Notes under the pieces: generated by a model
What the model was told of the DNA's origin: nothing
The model's input: only the letters and a program-made list of their open reading frames with translations
Databases searched by the model: none
Program-made: the position numbers and the translations under genes
NCBI GenBank assembly: GCA_958510825.1
Contig: OY294045.1
Location: 94,982,988-95,046,987 of the forward strand
DNA: 64,000 nt
Reading direction: 5' to 3'
Source: Brachypterus glaber
Lineage: Eukaryota; Arthropoda; Insecta; Coleoptera; Kateretidae
Part shown: piece by piece, positions 33,951-44,274 of the stretch
Layout of the letters: each line of letters opens with the position of its first letter
Numbering within the stretch: the stretch's first letter is position 1

Positions 33951-34266
33951 CCAGAAGCGTAAAAGTACAGGAATATTTAATCATGATTTTAATAGTTTTG
34001 ATTAAAATTAAAAATTACCTAAAATTACCAAATAGTTTCCAACTACTAATTAACCGTTTATTTTATTAAGACAGTTTGATATCATTAATTTTAGTCTTTA
34101 ATTCATGACTTAAAGAAAGCTGCACTTTTACACCCACAGAACACGTAAATAGATTAGAACTAACAAACTAATTTAAAAATTTAATTAAACTTACTAAGCG
34201 TTGTTTATAAGGAGAAACCGTTTATTTTACACACGCAAATATTAGATTTATGAGGAAAAAAAATTC
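33951..34266. other. No feature recognised
   Basis: AT-rich spacer. Confidence 0.4.
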
Positions 34267-34782
34267 TTATCCAACACCTTCACAGAAACACTTGTTTTGA
34301 GCACTATTTTAAATGTCAAAAGTGAGTTTTTTTCCACTAGACTAAAAAATTTTTCACCCACTTTTACGTACAGCTTTTGATCTCACCCAAAATTAGTTAC
34401 ATACCCTATTAATTAAGTATTATAACTATTCTATAAATAGAAGCACGTTAACTAAACCATAAAAATTAAAGGAAACCCTAAATTATTCTTTAATTTTTGA
34501 ATAAAATACTGTTTTTAATAAAAATTCTGTCATCACCGTGTCCATTTTGACGTTTGTCAGAAATGTAAAACTAACAATTGTTTATTTTTAATAGGCATAC
34601 TTAGGCCATGGCTACCTATTATTTTAGTATTAAGAAAACTTAATCTTAATATTTTTGACATAATTTTTCGCAAAATTATAGATTTTTATTTAAAAATAAA
34701 AGGTGTTGGATAAAATTAAATTCTCAACTCGTGTATTAAGTCATTTTATCCACTTAATACACTAGTTAAGAAAATAACTATT
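34267..34782 (+). mobile_element. TTATCCAA-family element, copy E (diverged subfamily)
   Basis: Left TTATCCAACACCTT; inverted AAGGTGTTGGATAA at about 34700-34713; hairpin TTCTCAACTCGTGTATTAAG pairing with CTTAATACACTAGTTAAGAA; right AATAACTATT at 34782. The body is unrelated to copies A-D. ATTCTTAT occurs at both junctions (34264 and 34780). So end motifs and hairpin position are kept while their sequences have changed together. Confidence 0.6.
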
Positions 34783-35159
34783 CTTATTAATAGCCCAGTC
34801 GAAAAGTAGTTTGGCATTGCGGAGATATACACACTCTCTGTTTTTTTTTTGTAATTAAAAGGGGTTCATTTGGAAAGCTTAAATCCAAATTTGCACCCCT
34901 GCGCGATTTTTTTTACACAATTATGTGAAAAAACGCATTTGTTTTGTTTTTGGCCTGTAACTCGGCTTCGGTTCGTCGCTCAACAAAAAATGAATATGTT
35001 ATTTGTTCGTTATTGAATTCTCTTTTGCGAGTAAGGTCAGGAACTGTTTTTTTAATCAGCGTACCGAAAAGGGACAGCAGCTTGAAACTGTCAGTCTACC
35101 AAATTGGATTGAACATTTTCTGTACGATGATTAGAAAATAGATTGATGGAATAATAAAT

Positions 35160-35925
35160 ATACCGGGTGTTTCGGGAAGGTGGTTCACCCGTCTTAACAT
35201 TTTTACTTTTTTAGGTAGAATCTTGAAATTTGCAGAAGCTATATTATGTGTAATTTAAATTTTTTTTGACATAGTTAGAAATTTTTTGGCCCTTCCGGTT
35301 TCGCCGGAAATCAGTCGAACCTTCGATTTTTAAATGGAACACCCTGTATATTGTTACATATTTTGATTCAGAAATCAATTCTGAGAATAAGCATGTATCT
35401 CTTGTCAAATTTTGACAGGTCATGTAATTTTTTAGTTAAATCTTCATTTTAAATCTTTTGTGTTTTAATGCCAAGTTCTTCCAACTAAACTATTCATGTG
35501 TGATATCAAAATGTTCGCAAGAAAATTCTTTTTCATTTTAACCTAATGAGCCACCCTCTTTCCATTTGAAAAAAATAATTTGTGGACCAAAGTATAATTT
35601 TCGAACCGTTAAGAGCCCACTACATTTAGAGTTTTGGGAAAAAAATCAAAATAGTATTTTTCTAAAGATACTAGACCAACAATTAAGCGAATAATCTAAT
35701 TTAATGCACTCTAGATTTAAAATAAAAATTTAAATAAAAAATACATGACCTGTGAAAAATTGACAAATGACACATGCTTGTTCTCAGAATTGATTTTTTA
35801 ATCGAAATATGTAAAAATATACAGGGTGTTCCATTTAAAAATCTAAAGTTCGATTCATTTCCGACGAAACCGGAAGTGCCAAAAAACGTCTAACCATATC
35901 AAAAAATCCTAAATTATAAGTAATA
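35160..35925. mobile_element. Fold-back element with CACCCTGTATA core motif
   Basis: Arms 35240-35470 and 35720-35925 are reverse complements: ACATAGTTAG, CTTCCGGTTTCG(C), ACACCCTGTATA, TTCTGAGAA(T/C)AAGCATGT and GACAGGTCATGTA all reappear inverted. Centre near 35590. No ORF. The left edge adjoins a copy of the CTGTACGATGATTAG module (35119-35159). Confidence 0.7.
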
Positions 35926-36029
35926 AATGAAAGAAAATATTAGTAGCATATGGGACAGAAGAGAAAATTAGAAAAAAAGTCAGGTCTCAGTCTGGATTCG
36001 AACCAGAGTCCCCAAGGTTTCCGGCCTGG

Positions 36030-37357
36030 GTATGTATTCTCGGGCTCGAGAGAACGGATTCCCGGGAGAAAGGTAGTGTGGGTTGCATATTCTTTCTCTC
36101 GAAACGCAAAACTACTTATTCTTGAACTTCACTTCGCACGAAAATTGAGGAACTTTACTTCTACTACTCGAGATCGTGAGAAGCGGTCGTTCACGGAAAT
36201 TTTGACATATAAGTTAGTCGCGCGCATTCGAACATAACCCTATTTTTGCTTTGGTTTTGTGTTTTTAATTTGAATACCGTTTTGTTTTATAATGATTAAT
36301 GTACAATTTAAAACCGATGCAATCATGCAAAACGATATTTAAGGATAAAAAAATATTAACGATATATTGCATCTATATATTAAAATGTGCCAGTTATGCC
36401 TACAAAAACCCAAATCTCTTCGATACTAACTCTTCAAACCACAATTATGGAACAAGAAAAAATGAAGATCTTAGGATACCAAAACATCAATCGACAATGT
36501 ATGAGAGGTCTCCGTATTATAACTGTGTTAAAATATTAAACAACCTGCCACCTTCAATATCAAGCCTTAAACCATACCGTACCTTCAACAAAAAACTTAA
36601 AGAGTATCTTTGGGAAAAGCATTACTACAAGATGTCCGAATTTATGTCAGATTAACCTGGAACTACCTGTAAATGTATTGTGTTTATTCATTCATGTATT
36701 TATTTATTGCAATTTATTTATTTAAATGTTTGTACTTTGACTTGTCTCATGCCATTTAATATGGTCAGAAGATTAAATAAAATTATTATTATTATTATTA
36801 TTATTAATCGTAATTAATAAAAGATTTTTTATATTTATAAATTATTATACATATTATGATAATAATAACGATGGATGATTTTGGGAGATCTGCAAGATCT
36901 TGCCACGCCTTTCTTGCGTCCTGTTTCGTGAAAACAGGACTAAAGTCCACTATTCACAAGCGGGTTGTCTTGAATAAAATTTAGAAGGATTTTATTTTGC
37001 TGACTGCTAGTTGGCGCAGATCTTTTTCTGGTTTTATTTTCAGTCATTTCTTACTAATAATATACTATACTTCTATATATTAATTAAAAAAATATTTAAA
37101 CCCCAGCAACTTGTTTACAAATAATGAAAATAATGACAGCCTGCGCACGCAAACTCGTGTCGCATAATCTGATTGGTTAAAATCAGCTAAAATACTTGGC
37201 AACGCTGCAGCCGGCTGCAGAGATCCCATCACGCTCCCTGCTCTTCAAGAATAGCATTTTTTAACTTTGGGGAACTTTGATATGATGTGATCAGTTCCCT
37301 TCCTACGAAAATTGTTCACGTTCTCTCTCACGTTCTCTCGAGCCCAAGAATAGATAC
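36030..37357. mobile_element. TIR transposon inserted in the tRNA-like sequence
   Basis: Left GTATGTATTCTCGGGCTCGA, right TCGAGCCCAAGAATAGATAC, inverted over about 28 bp up to GAGAGAACG; CCTGG duplicated at 36025-36029 and 37358-37362. It carries a truncated LINE (about 36290-36815) and no transposase. Confidence 0.75.
36290..36815 (+). pseudogene. 5'-truncated LINE, C-terminal 118 codons plus 3' tail
   Basis: 36299-36655 encodes the end of a jockey/CR1-like polymerase ORF: TIYCIYILKCASYAYKN, HNYGTRKNEDLRIPKH, YYNCVKILNNLPPSI and FNKKLKEYLWEKHYYKM. This follows the common order ECL.Y..KN...YNTR......YYG.K..N.LP....F...K..L. The polymerase core is missing. The 3' UTR ends with AATAAAATTATTATTATT, an (ATT)n tail. 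It lies within the transposon above, so it inserted later. Confidence 0.8.
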
Positions 37358-37395
37358 CCTGGTACTCTACCAACTGGGCTACCGAGACTCCCGTT

Positions 37396-38239
37396 CGAAA
37401 ACTAACTAATTGGACATGCCTTCTTTTCTATTCTTCTCAAATTTGTTAGTTGTTAATTAAAGGAAAGATGGTTAATTTTTGTTAGTGGGAATAAACTCAA
37501 TATACAATGTCTTAAGAGCCCTTTTACCCCTTCACCCTTGTATCGTTCACATTTTAGGAACTTCAACAGAGATCGAGATGCGGTCTCTAACATTGTGATA
37601 AAGCTCCTGCAAATTTCACGATCCTACATAAAAAAATAAAAAAGTTAAACATCCGGTATATTTTTATAATTTTGTTTAAAACTAAAAATTTCTGTCCTGA
37701 AAAAAATAGAAACTTTTTTTTTTAAATGTCCGTCAGTCCGTCTGTCTGATGTCACGATTTTTGTAAATAAGATAACCCAAGAACGAATAATCCGATCGAC
37801 TTGAAAATTTCAGGAAAAATCAAGTTCTACGAGAGGAAGATATTTATTGTTTTTGAAAGCAATCCTCCCAAAAACATAAAAGTTAGGAAGGGTTAAACTT
37901 TTTAAAAAATCAAAAAAAGCTGAAATAAAATTCCGATTAACGTAAAAAAATAATAAAAAAATTGAAAAATTTTGATTTTTTTTTGTATTACTTTTTTAAT
38001 TGTCGTTTTTCGTAAAACAAAATTAACAACAAAAAATGAAAAATTTAACAACAAAAAATGAAAAATTTTAAAAATCTGATAAGGGAAAAGTCCAAACTGG
38101 TTTTGGTAAACATAAACAAAACTTGGATTTTAAAGAACTGTTAAGCACAACAATTTGTCTTGTTGCATTTACCAGATTTCTGGTTGCAACTACAACTATA
38201 AAAATAGTTGCCCCATATTTAATCTTTTTTTTTCGGTTT
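37396..38239. other. Repeat fragments, no gene
   Basis: 37720-37830 has the GTCCGTCAGTCCGTCTGTCT run and CCCAAGAACGAATAATCCG of INE-1-like repeats; 37810-37930 resembles the inside of 22499-23806. 38130-38220 resembles 60930-61020 (CAGATTTCTGGTTGCAAC). No coding sequence. Confidence 0.5.
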
Positions 38240-38247
38240 AAAATCAG

Positions 38248-38640
38248 CGTTTCATTTCATTTTCATTTCATTTATTTAATCATGATACAGGGTTTACATT
38301 CGTCAAAATATTATAAATTAAAAATAAATAAATAAATAAATAAATAAGGGACAATAATATAAAAATAAACATTAAACGAGATCGCTTAAATTACTATTTA
38401 AAAATTCTTCCCCACTTTCAAAAGCCTTCTGCAAAAGGTAATTTTTTAACTTTCCTTTAAACGCATTTAGAGGTAGGTTTTTGACGGCAACAGGCAAATG
38501 GTTAAAAAAATTTGGACCAAAGAAATTTGAACCAAACCTGCTGCTTTCTAGTCGTAGCATAATAAGTCTAATGTTGTTACTTCTGGTGTTGCAGTCGTGA
38601 ATATTAGTTTGCAGAGTGTACTGCAGAGTGTACAGCAGAG
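38248..38640 (-). pseudogene. LINE C-terminal fragment with (ATGAA)n tail
   Basis: 38372-38580 on the minus strand encodes RLIMLRLESSRFGSNFFG, PNFFNHLPVAVKNLPLN, FKGKLKNYLLQKAF and ends NSNLSDLV-stop, the standard last 65 residues of jockey/CR1-like polymerase ORFs. The 3' end is ...ATTAAATAAATGAAATGAAAATG, a pentanucleotide tail at about 38250. Everything upstream is lost. Confidence 0.75.
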
Positions 38641-38873
38641 CGTACAGGGATAACTACTAAGAATATCACCCTGTACGATGATTGGAAAAATTAATGAAAT
38701 ATTTAATTAATATTTATATAAATTCGATTTAAATTTAAAAAAATCCTGCACTTTTCAATGCTTTATCAAAAACTACTCTCGTTTGACTTACCACGTTAGA
38801 ACCACCCTAACTTTTTGTCATCATCCCATTATTTTAGTGGGTTTTAAAGGGCTCTAAATTCTGAATTTAACGA

Positions 38874-39912
38874 TTCCGGGTGTCCCACCAGGTACTTGAC
38901 AGGCTATAACTCCGTTATTTGAAAATATAGATTTTTTTGCAAGAAACAGCGTTAAGTGGGAGCTATTGAAGGTTTTATTCACTTATCCAAAACCCCCTTT
39001 GCTTACCCACCCCCTGGGAACCACCCCCAACTTCTGTTTTTCAAATAGCACCCCCCCATTTTTATCAAAGAATATGAAAGTAAATTTTATTCTTAATTCA
39101 ACCATGTATTATAAGCAGTATCTTATTTCTTAAAGGGTCTGCAAATAGCAACTATTATAATAATTATTTATTAATAATACTGTCCCACCAGGTTTTAGAC
39201 GGGCTATATCTCCGTTGTTTAAAAAGGTAAAAAAAATCGAAAAAAACAAAATTAAATGCGAGTCAAAGTATAATTTACTGCCTTATGCCAAACTACCCCT
39301 TACTTACCCACCCACTCTTGGAACCACCCTCAACTTTTGTTTTTTAAAAAGTACACTTCCTCCATTTTTACTAAAGAATATGAAAGCACATTTTATTCTA
39401 AATTCAACCATGTATTATAAGTAATATCTTATTTTTTTAAGGGGCTCCAAATTACAACCCCATCAGATCACAAGCAATATTTTTCATCAAAAAAAAAATC
39501 CAAAAACTCACGTTAGATTATATCTAAAAGAGAACTGATTAATGTATCCATAAACCACCCTTAATAACCCACTCTCCTGGAACCGCCTGCAACTTTGTTC
39601 TAAATACCACCCTATTATTAATAAATAATAATTGTTATTTGGAGCCCCTTAAATGATATGATACCACTTATAATACATGGTTGAATTTAGAATGAAATGT
39701 ACTTTCATATTCTTTGATAAAAATTGGAAGATGCTATTTGAAAAACAGAAGTTGGGGGTGGTTTCAAGAGGGTGGGTAAGCAAGGGGTGGTTTTGGATAT
39801 GTGAATAAAAACTTCAATGACTCCCATTTAACGTTGTTTTTTGCAAAAAATTCTATCTTTTCAAATAACGGATATATAGCTTGTCAAGAACCTGGTGGGA
39901 CACCCGGTATGT
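38874..39912. mobile_element. Fold-back element with CCGGGTGTCCCACCAGG ends and a third arm copy
   Basis: Left CCGGGTGTCCCACCAGGTAC, right CCTGGTGGGACACCCGG. Arms of about 300 bp share GCTTACCCACCC(CC), AACCACCCCCAACTTCTGTT and ATGTATTATAAG. A third, direct copy of the left arm (39180-39440) sits inside. No ORF of note. Confidence 0.8.
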
Positions 39913-40155
39913 TAAAGGTACAAAGTATCAAATAATAAACCATAGAAAAAATGTTATCTCTCAAAAATATAAATTTATTGTCTATTAAACAAACATTACA
40001 GGGACAATTGTTTCGACTTTTTTTAACATAAAGTCATTTTCAAGTTTTTAAATTTATAAACAAGTATGACATTTCTAAAAATGTGTACTCAAGTTAATTT
40101 GTTTATAAATTTAAAAACTTGAAAATGACTTTATGTTAAAAAAAGTCGAAACAAT

Positions 40156-40565
40156 GGAGATTTCTCCCGTTTGATTAGACAGGGACAAAAGTTCTACCCA
40201 AAAAGGATAGAAGACATACATACACTCCCACTTCCACCCAACCAAACAAATTCTGTATGTGTTCTTTGTTGAAAAAATACAATATTTACTTGGCCTGTGT
40301 AAGTAAGTGTAACTATATTATTTTAATTAAAGAAATTACTGGCGCCATCTAAATTTTAGTAGAATTATCTTATTCCACATGTTCACATTAGCTATGTTCG
40401 TTCGTGCCGCTCATTGCTACACTTTTCGGCCAACCAAATAAATACTGTATTTGTTGTATGAAAAACAAATACAGTATTTATTTGGTTGGCTGGAAAGTGT
40501 AGCACAAATGAGATAGAGATAGGGTAGACGTCTTTTGTTTCATAATTCTAGTTGTAGAGAGCTCC
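40156..40565. mobile_element. GGAG...CTCC element, copy 1
   Basis: 410 bp beginning GGAGATTTCTCCCG and ending AGAGAGCTCC. A second copy (54120-54527) interrupts a LINE, which confirms the boundaries. Contains a near-perfect long hairpin. The target duplication is unclear. Confidence 0.75.
40417..40502. repeat. Near-perfect 38-bp-stem hairpin in the GGAG element
   Basis: CTACACTTTTCGGCCAACC... pairs with ...GGTTGGCTGGAAAGTGTAG, with AAATACTGTATTTGTT/AACAAATACAGTATTT further in and a 10-nt loop. A transcript would fold into a small-RNA-precursor-like hairpin. The same hairpin is at 54381-54466. Confidence 0.75.
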
Positions 40566-40571
40566 GTTGTC

Positions 40572-41378
40572 AAGATTCAAGATTTATTGATGTATATACA
40601 AATTATTTGTTTACACAGGTCAGATAAAAAAAAATAAATAAAATTACAAACAGTTAAAATGCGTTTTACATTCACAATATATTAAAAGCAGTATGGTCAA
40701 TATCAGCATCTAGATATTGAGTAACAATGTAAAATGCCTGCCGCAGAAGATATTGTTTTGTTTTTGCTTTAAATTGCAATAATGGGAGAGCTTGTACACG
40801 CGGAGGTAGTTTATTATAGAATTTTACCCCATAGTAATTACACCTATTTCTGCTAGACCCCAATATTAGGAAATTTGACCTAAAGTTTATGGCCCTTGTG
40901 TTGTAATTGTGTTCGTTATGATTAGTTATTAAGGCATTCTTGTTTTGGTGCACGTATAACAGACAGGGTAATGTTAGAACCCCAAGTTCAGTAAATTTGG
41001 ATTTGACATCTTGTCTATAACCTAGACTGGTTATTATCCTCATTATCTTACGCTTTAATCCAAAAATTCTGGACATATTAGCTGCATGACCCCAGTATAT
41101 GAGACCATAAGACATTTGTGACTCAAATAAGGCATAATAAGCTGTCAACCTTATATTGACATCAACAATTTTTGGGAGTTGTCTGATAACATAAATATTT
41201 TTTGAAAGTTTATTTGCTAGAAAATTTATATGTTCGTTCCACGTTAATTTGGGATCTAGATAATCTCCTAAAAATTTACCTTTGCACGGATTTTCAGTAC
41301 TACCTGTTGCTCTGTGAGTGAACAGCATACGGACAGTTTTTGACTGTTAAGTTTTAAATTATTAGCTTTAAACCATTC
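40572..41378 (-). pseudogene. 5'-truncated LINE with TTGTC target duplication
   Basis: The minus strand codes EWFKANNLKLNSQK, a one-base loss in an A run (about 41338), then FTHRATGS, KFLGDYLDPKLTWNEHI, SQMSYGLIYWGH, IFGLKRKIMRII and ends QYLDADIDHTAFNIL. This is the thumb and C-terminal region of a jockey/CR1-like polymerase; the catalytic core is absent. The tail is AATAAATCTTGAATCTTGA. TTGTC flanks both sides (40567-40571, 41379-41383), so both ends are fixed at base level. Confidence 0.85.
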
Positions 41379-41445
41379 TTGTCGCTGTAATGTTTGTTTA
41401 ATAGACAATAAATTTATATTTTGGAGAGATAACATTTTTTTTCTA

Positions 41446-42121
41446 CGACTGCTTTAGAATGTAAGCAAATAGACACACTTTTCAAAGACAGAATTAATCC
41501 ATTCTAGCTCTAGATATGGTATGAATATTCCGTATCAAATGTTAGAATGAGCACATGTAGTGCCATCTCTTGTTTATAAAAGTAAAGAAAACTGTAGCAA
41601 AATTAGCAAAAATTTATATATTTTACCATGAAATATTGAATAATTTAATGCAATTTAAAGTTTTGCGTTAAAATTACATAACGTTTATTAGTTTTTCTTA
41701 ATATTTGACCAGTTTTTTATCAATTTGGTTCAAAAAATTAAAACAGCTCCATCTATGGTTAAATATTTAAACCTGATATCTGTCACAACAATCTGACATA
41801 ACCTTCAATTTTTGCATTATAATTTGTAAATATGTGCTAAAATTAAATCAAAATCTTTTTTAAGTACTGATTTGATAAAATTATTAAATAGCATTAATTG
41901 CTTTATTTAAAAATATGTGTTTTGTTGCATTTACAATGTCGAGTCACAAAAAACATGGTTTTTAACCTTGTCCGCAGTTTAAAGCCATACAGTGTTTCAT
42001 ATTTGCAGTCGAAGAAAAAGTATAGTCTACAACACATATAGAATAGTCATTCCGTGCTCGCAGGACTTTCCGCTCGCGCGGAATATTGTCTATTCCATAC
42101 TAGTTATAGAATATACTATTC
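41446..42121 (+). mobile_element. CGACTGC-family element, copy 2 (complete)
   Basis: 676 bp from CGACTGCTTTAGAATGTAAG to TTATAGAATATACTA, flanked by TTCTA on both sides (41441-41445, 42122-42126). The same host sequence without insertion reads AACATTTTTTCTATGG at about 15058-15072, so the boundaries and 5-bp duplication rest on an empty site. Terminal palindrome with GCTCGCGCGG as in other copies. Confidence 0.8.
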
Positions 42122-42133
42122 TATGGTTTATAT

Positions 42134-42632
42134 AAATCAACTCCAATATGAGTAAGGATCAATTTTTTTTTAATTTTATTAAATAATAGTTTTAGAAGTT
42201 CACTTGTCATACCATTAAAAATACTGCATTTATCTGGTTATATCTAATAATTTGGATCAGAGAATTTTAGCCAATTAAAAAAAAAAAACTAAATTATATT
42301 TACCAAACGAAATATATACCATAATTAAAAAAGAAAGAATATAGCTATATCTAAAAGACCGACTGCAGAGCGGTAATCATTGTTCAGATATTTTGTTACA
42401 CATGGGTACCAATATGGAACCATAGTACCACAGCATGGGTTCTCTCGAACTCCACGATCAGTCTTCGTTGTTGGCTGGATATTGTACAATACCCATTAAA
42501 TATACGTAATTGCTTTCAAAATAAATAAAAAAATTTAAACATAGTTAAGTTTTTCATTATGAGTTTAAGTGACATTTATATAGATTTAAACCTAAAAATG
42601 TGCGGAAGTGTACCAATTATGTCTTTGTACAG
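42134..42632. other. Unassigned sequence upstream of candidate exon 2
   Basis: AT-rich. If the host gene model is right this is intron, ending in the acceptor ATGTCTTTGTACAG at 42632. Confidence 0.4.
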
Positions 42633-42771
42633 GAGGAAGTCGAAATTCCCGGGTTCCCTTACCGATTTGCACAGATTTCGGAAAACTGCACATGGACACG
42701 ATGGCTCAAGCAGGATTGTGATGGTGAGAAAGACTGATCAACGAACTTTTGCTTCCATGAAAAATGGGCAG
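42633..42771 (+). CDS. Candidate second exon of the unidentified host gene
   Basis: 139 nt between a TTTGTACAG acceptor and a perfect GGGCAG|GTAAGT donor. Completing the split codon from 16580-16602 gives Arg and then 46 open codons: RKSKFPGSLTDLHRFRKTA, then GHDGSSRIVMVRKTDQRTF and ASMKNGQ. The stretch is much less AT-rich than the surroundings and basic in composition. It ends in phase 0, matching the exon at 56187. An alternative frame (EVEIPGFPYRFAQISENCTW...) is open until a TGA shortly before the donor and could pair with a weaker GATG|GTGAGA donor. I prefer the first because donor and phase agree. No family recognised. A hAT-like MITE starts 45 bp after the donor. Confidence 0.45.
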
Positions 42772-42815
42772 GTAAGTCATTAAAATATACCTACTGCTGA
42801 TAATAAAAGAATACT

Positions 42816-43163
42816 CAGAGCCGGCCTTGTATAGCGCCCGGTGAACCCCCTGCTTCAGGGCGCCAGCTAAGAGGGGCGCCGTCAATGGGCGTTTTTTTTC
42901 TCAGTCATAAAAATAAAAATATTCGTAAAGCCTTTTCCATTTAGTATTAAAACTTTGCGGTAGGGGTAAAGCTTTTTTTTGAAGTAATACCCTTCTTTTT
43001 AGACATGAAAATTTTGCAGCAGGGTAAAGCTTTTTGGAGGTAATGACTTTTTTTTGTTTGTATTTTAGTCATCAAAACTTTGCAGGGTACAAACTTTGGA
43101 ATTTCTAGAATCAACTCTAAATAGGGGCGCCAAACCAAACGGTTGCTTCAAAGTCCGGCCCTG
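42816..43163. mobile_element. hAT-like MITE with 8-bp target duplication
   Basis: Ends CAGAGCCGGCCTTG and its near-inverse CAAAGTCCGGCCCTG; flanks AGAATACT (42808-42815) and AGAATACC (43164-43171), an 8-bp duplication with one change. 348 bp, GC-rich ends, no transposase. 8-bp duplications and CAGNGNCGG ends are characteristic of hAT elements. Confidence 0.85.
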
Positions 43164-43198
43164 AGAATACCTTTCCCATACACTGCATTAGATTATAT

Positions 43199-43724
43199 CG
43201 TCGGCTTACAAGTAAAAGGCACTAAGTCACTTTTTTGCAAAAATGGCACTGTAATTAATTTTTGATGATCTATGCATAGGTAAACCGAAATAACTTCTAG
43301 GTGGACTGCCAAGGGAATTACCCACTATACAAAACGCACCAATTTTATTTTGATTAAAATTTTATCTGGCAATAGGCACTAAGTCACTTAGTGCACTTAG
43401 TGCGTTTATAATTATTGACTTTAGGAGATGCTTCTTTGCCGGCACAGCCGATGGCCTCTGAAAACTGTCTTAGTTCTGGCATAGTAAGCAGTTTCATATA
43501 ATTAATACTAATTAATTATTATTATTCATTTTGGAAACGTTCTTTAAACAATCAAAAAGTCCAAACCCTTCTTTTAAAAATGTAGTTTTTGAAAATTTCT
43601 GTAAACATCTTGTTTTCTACTTTATAGTTATACATTACGTTTAATTAATAGAAGGGTTTTAATTTTAAATAGTTTTTTTTTATTTTATTTTATTGACTTA
43701 CTGCTCTTTACTTGTAAGCCGACG
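43199..43724. mobile_element. TIR element with CGTCGGCTTACAAGTAAA ends
   Basis: Left CGTCGGCTTACAAGTAAAAG and right CTTTACTTGTAAGCCGACG. GGCACTAAGTCACTT repeats follow the left end. Non-coding. A related pair, ACAAGTAAAAGGCACTAAG (43734) and CTTAGTGCTTACA (about 43950), follows directly, probably a second, diverged copy. Confidence 0.75.
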
Positions 43725-44090
43725 TCGTGAACCTACAAGTAAAAGGCACTAAGTCCATGTCTTTTTTTAAATTTAGTTGAATTAAACTACTTCAATTTTT
43801 CTTTATTTAACTGCAAATGAGACATTATTATGTCCAAATATGTCATTGCAGTTTGCGGTAGTTTTTTTTCCAAAAACAATTATTACAAAAATTAAAAAAC
43901 AACAATGAAAGTTAAATTTGTCAATATCTCAAAACCATGTTTTTGGACTTAGTGCTTACACATATATAGATACTTCTCTACCAATCTATCTTTCTCTGTA
44001 ACAACTTCACAGAAAAAGAAAGACTACTATCGGAATTTATAAATCCTAAAGGTAGCGTGTAACGTGTTAGATAAGATCCCATGCAGTTAC

Positions 44091-44186
44091 ATGTAAAATT
44101 TACGAGATTTTATGTAAACTACATGTTATATTAATATACAAATGTAAAATTACATGAAAAATCTCGTAATTTGACATACATATACT
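44091..44186. repeat. Palindrome with about 27-bp arms
   Basis: ATGTAAAATTTACGAGATTT against AAATCTCGTAATTTGACAT around an ATTAATAT centre. Confidence 0.6.
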
Positions 44187-44274
44187 AGCACAACAACACA
44201 ATCGAAAATTATACGTCGCGTTACATGGGGGGGAGGTCAAAAATGGCCAAATTTTGCGTTATGTAATACTTGAA

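Larger units (their letters stand above)
35984..37388 (-). tRNA. tRNA-like sequence split by a transposon
   Basis: The minus-strand pieces 37388-37363 and 36029-35984 join to a 72-nt cloverleaf: acceptor GTCTCGG/CTGAGAC (all seven pair, one G-U), A box TAGCCCAGTTGG, T arm TCTGG-TTCGAAT-CCAGA perfect. The anticodon region is CCAGG-CCGGAAA-CCTTG, with one mismatch and C instead of U33, so I assign no amino acid. A T7 run follows, as for polymerase III. The break carries a 5-bp duplication (CCTGG on the + strand) around 36030-37357. A tRNA pseudogene or tRNA-derived SINE. Confidence 0.6.
39937..42133. mobile_element. AAACCATAG fold-back element carrying three nested insertions
   Basis: Left TAAACCATAGAAAAAATG, right CATTTTTTTT...CTATGGTTTA. 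The arms hold GTTATCTCTC, TTATTGTCTATTAAAC and GACAATTGTTTCGAC and their complements. Removing 40156-40565, 40572-41378 and 41446-42121 restores a palindromic element of about 290 bp whose right arm matches 14950-15090. Confidence 0.75.

Noticed and set aside
35950..36237. 95-residue ORF starting MGQKRKLEKK
   Set aside because: Runs through the tRNA-like sequence and transposon end; no coding signature.
42633..42730. Alternative frame EVEIPGFPYRFAQISENCTW resembling a WxxW-type segment
   Set aside because: Ends at a TGA before the consensus donor; kept only as an alternative in the exon entry.
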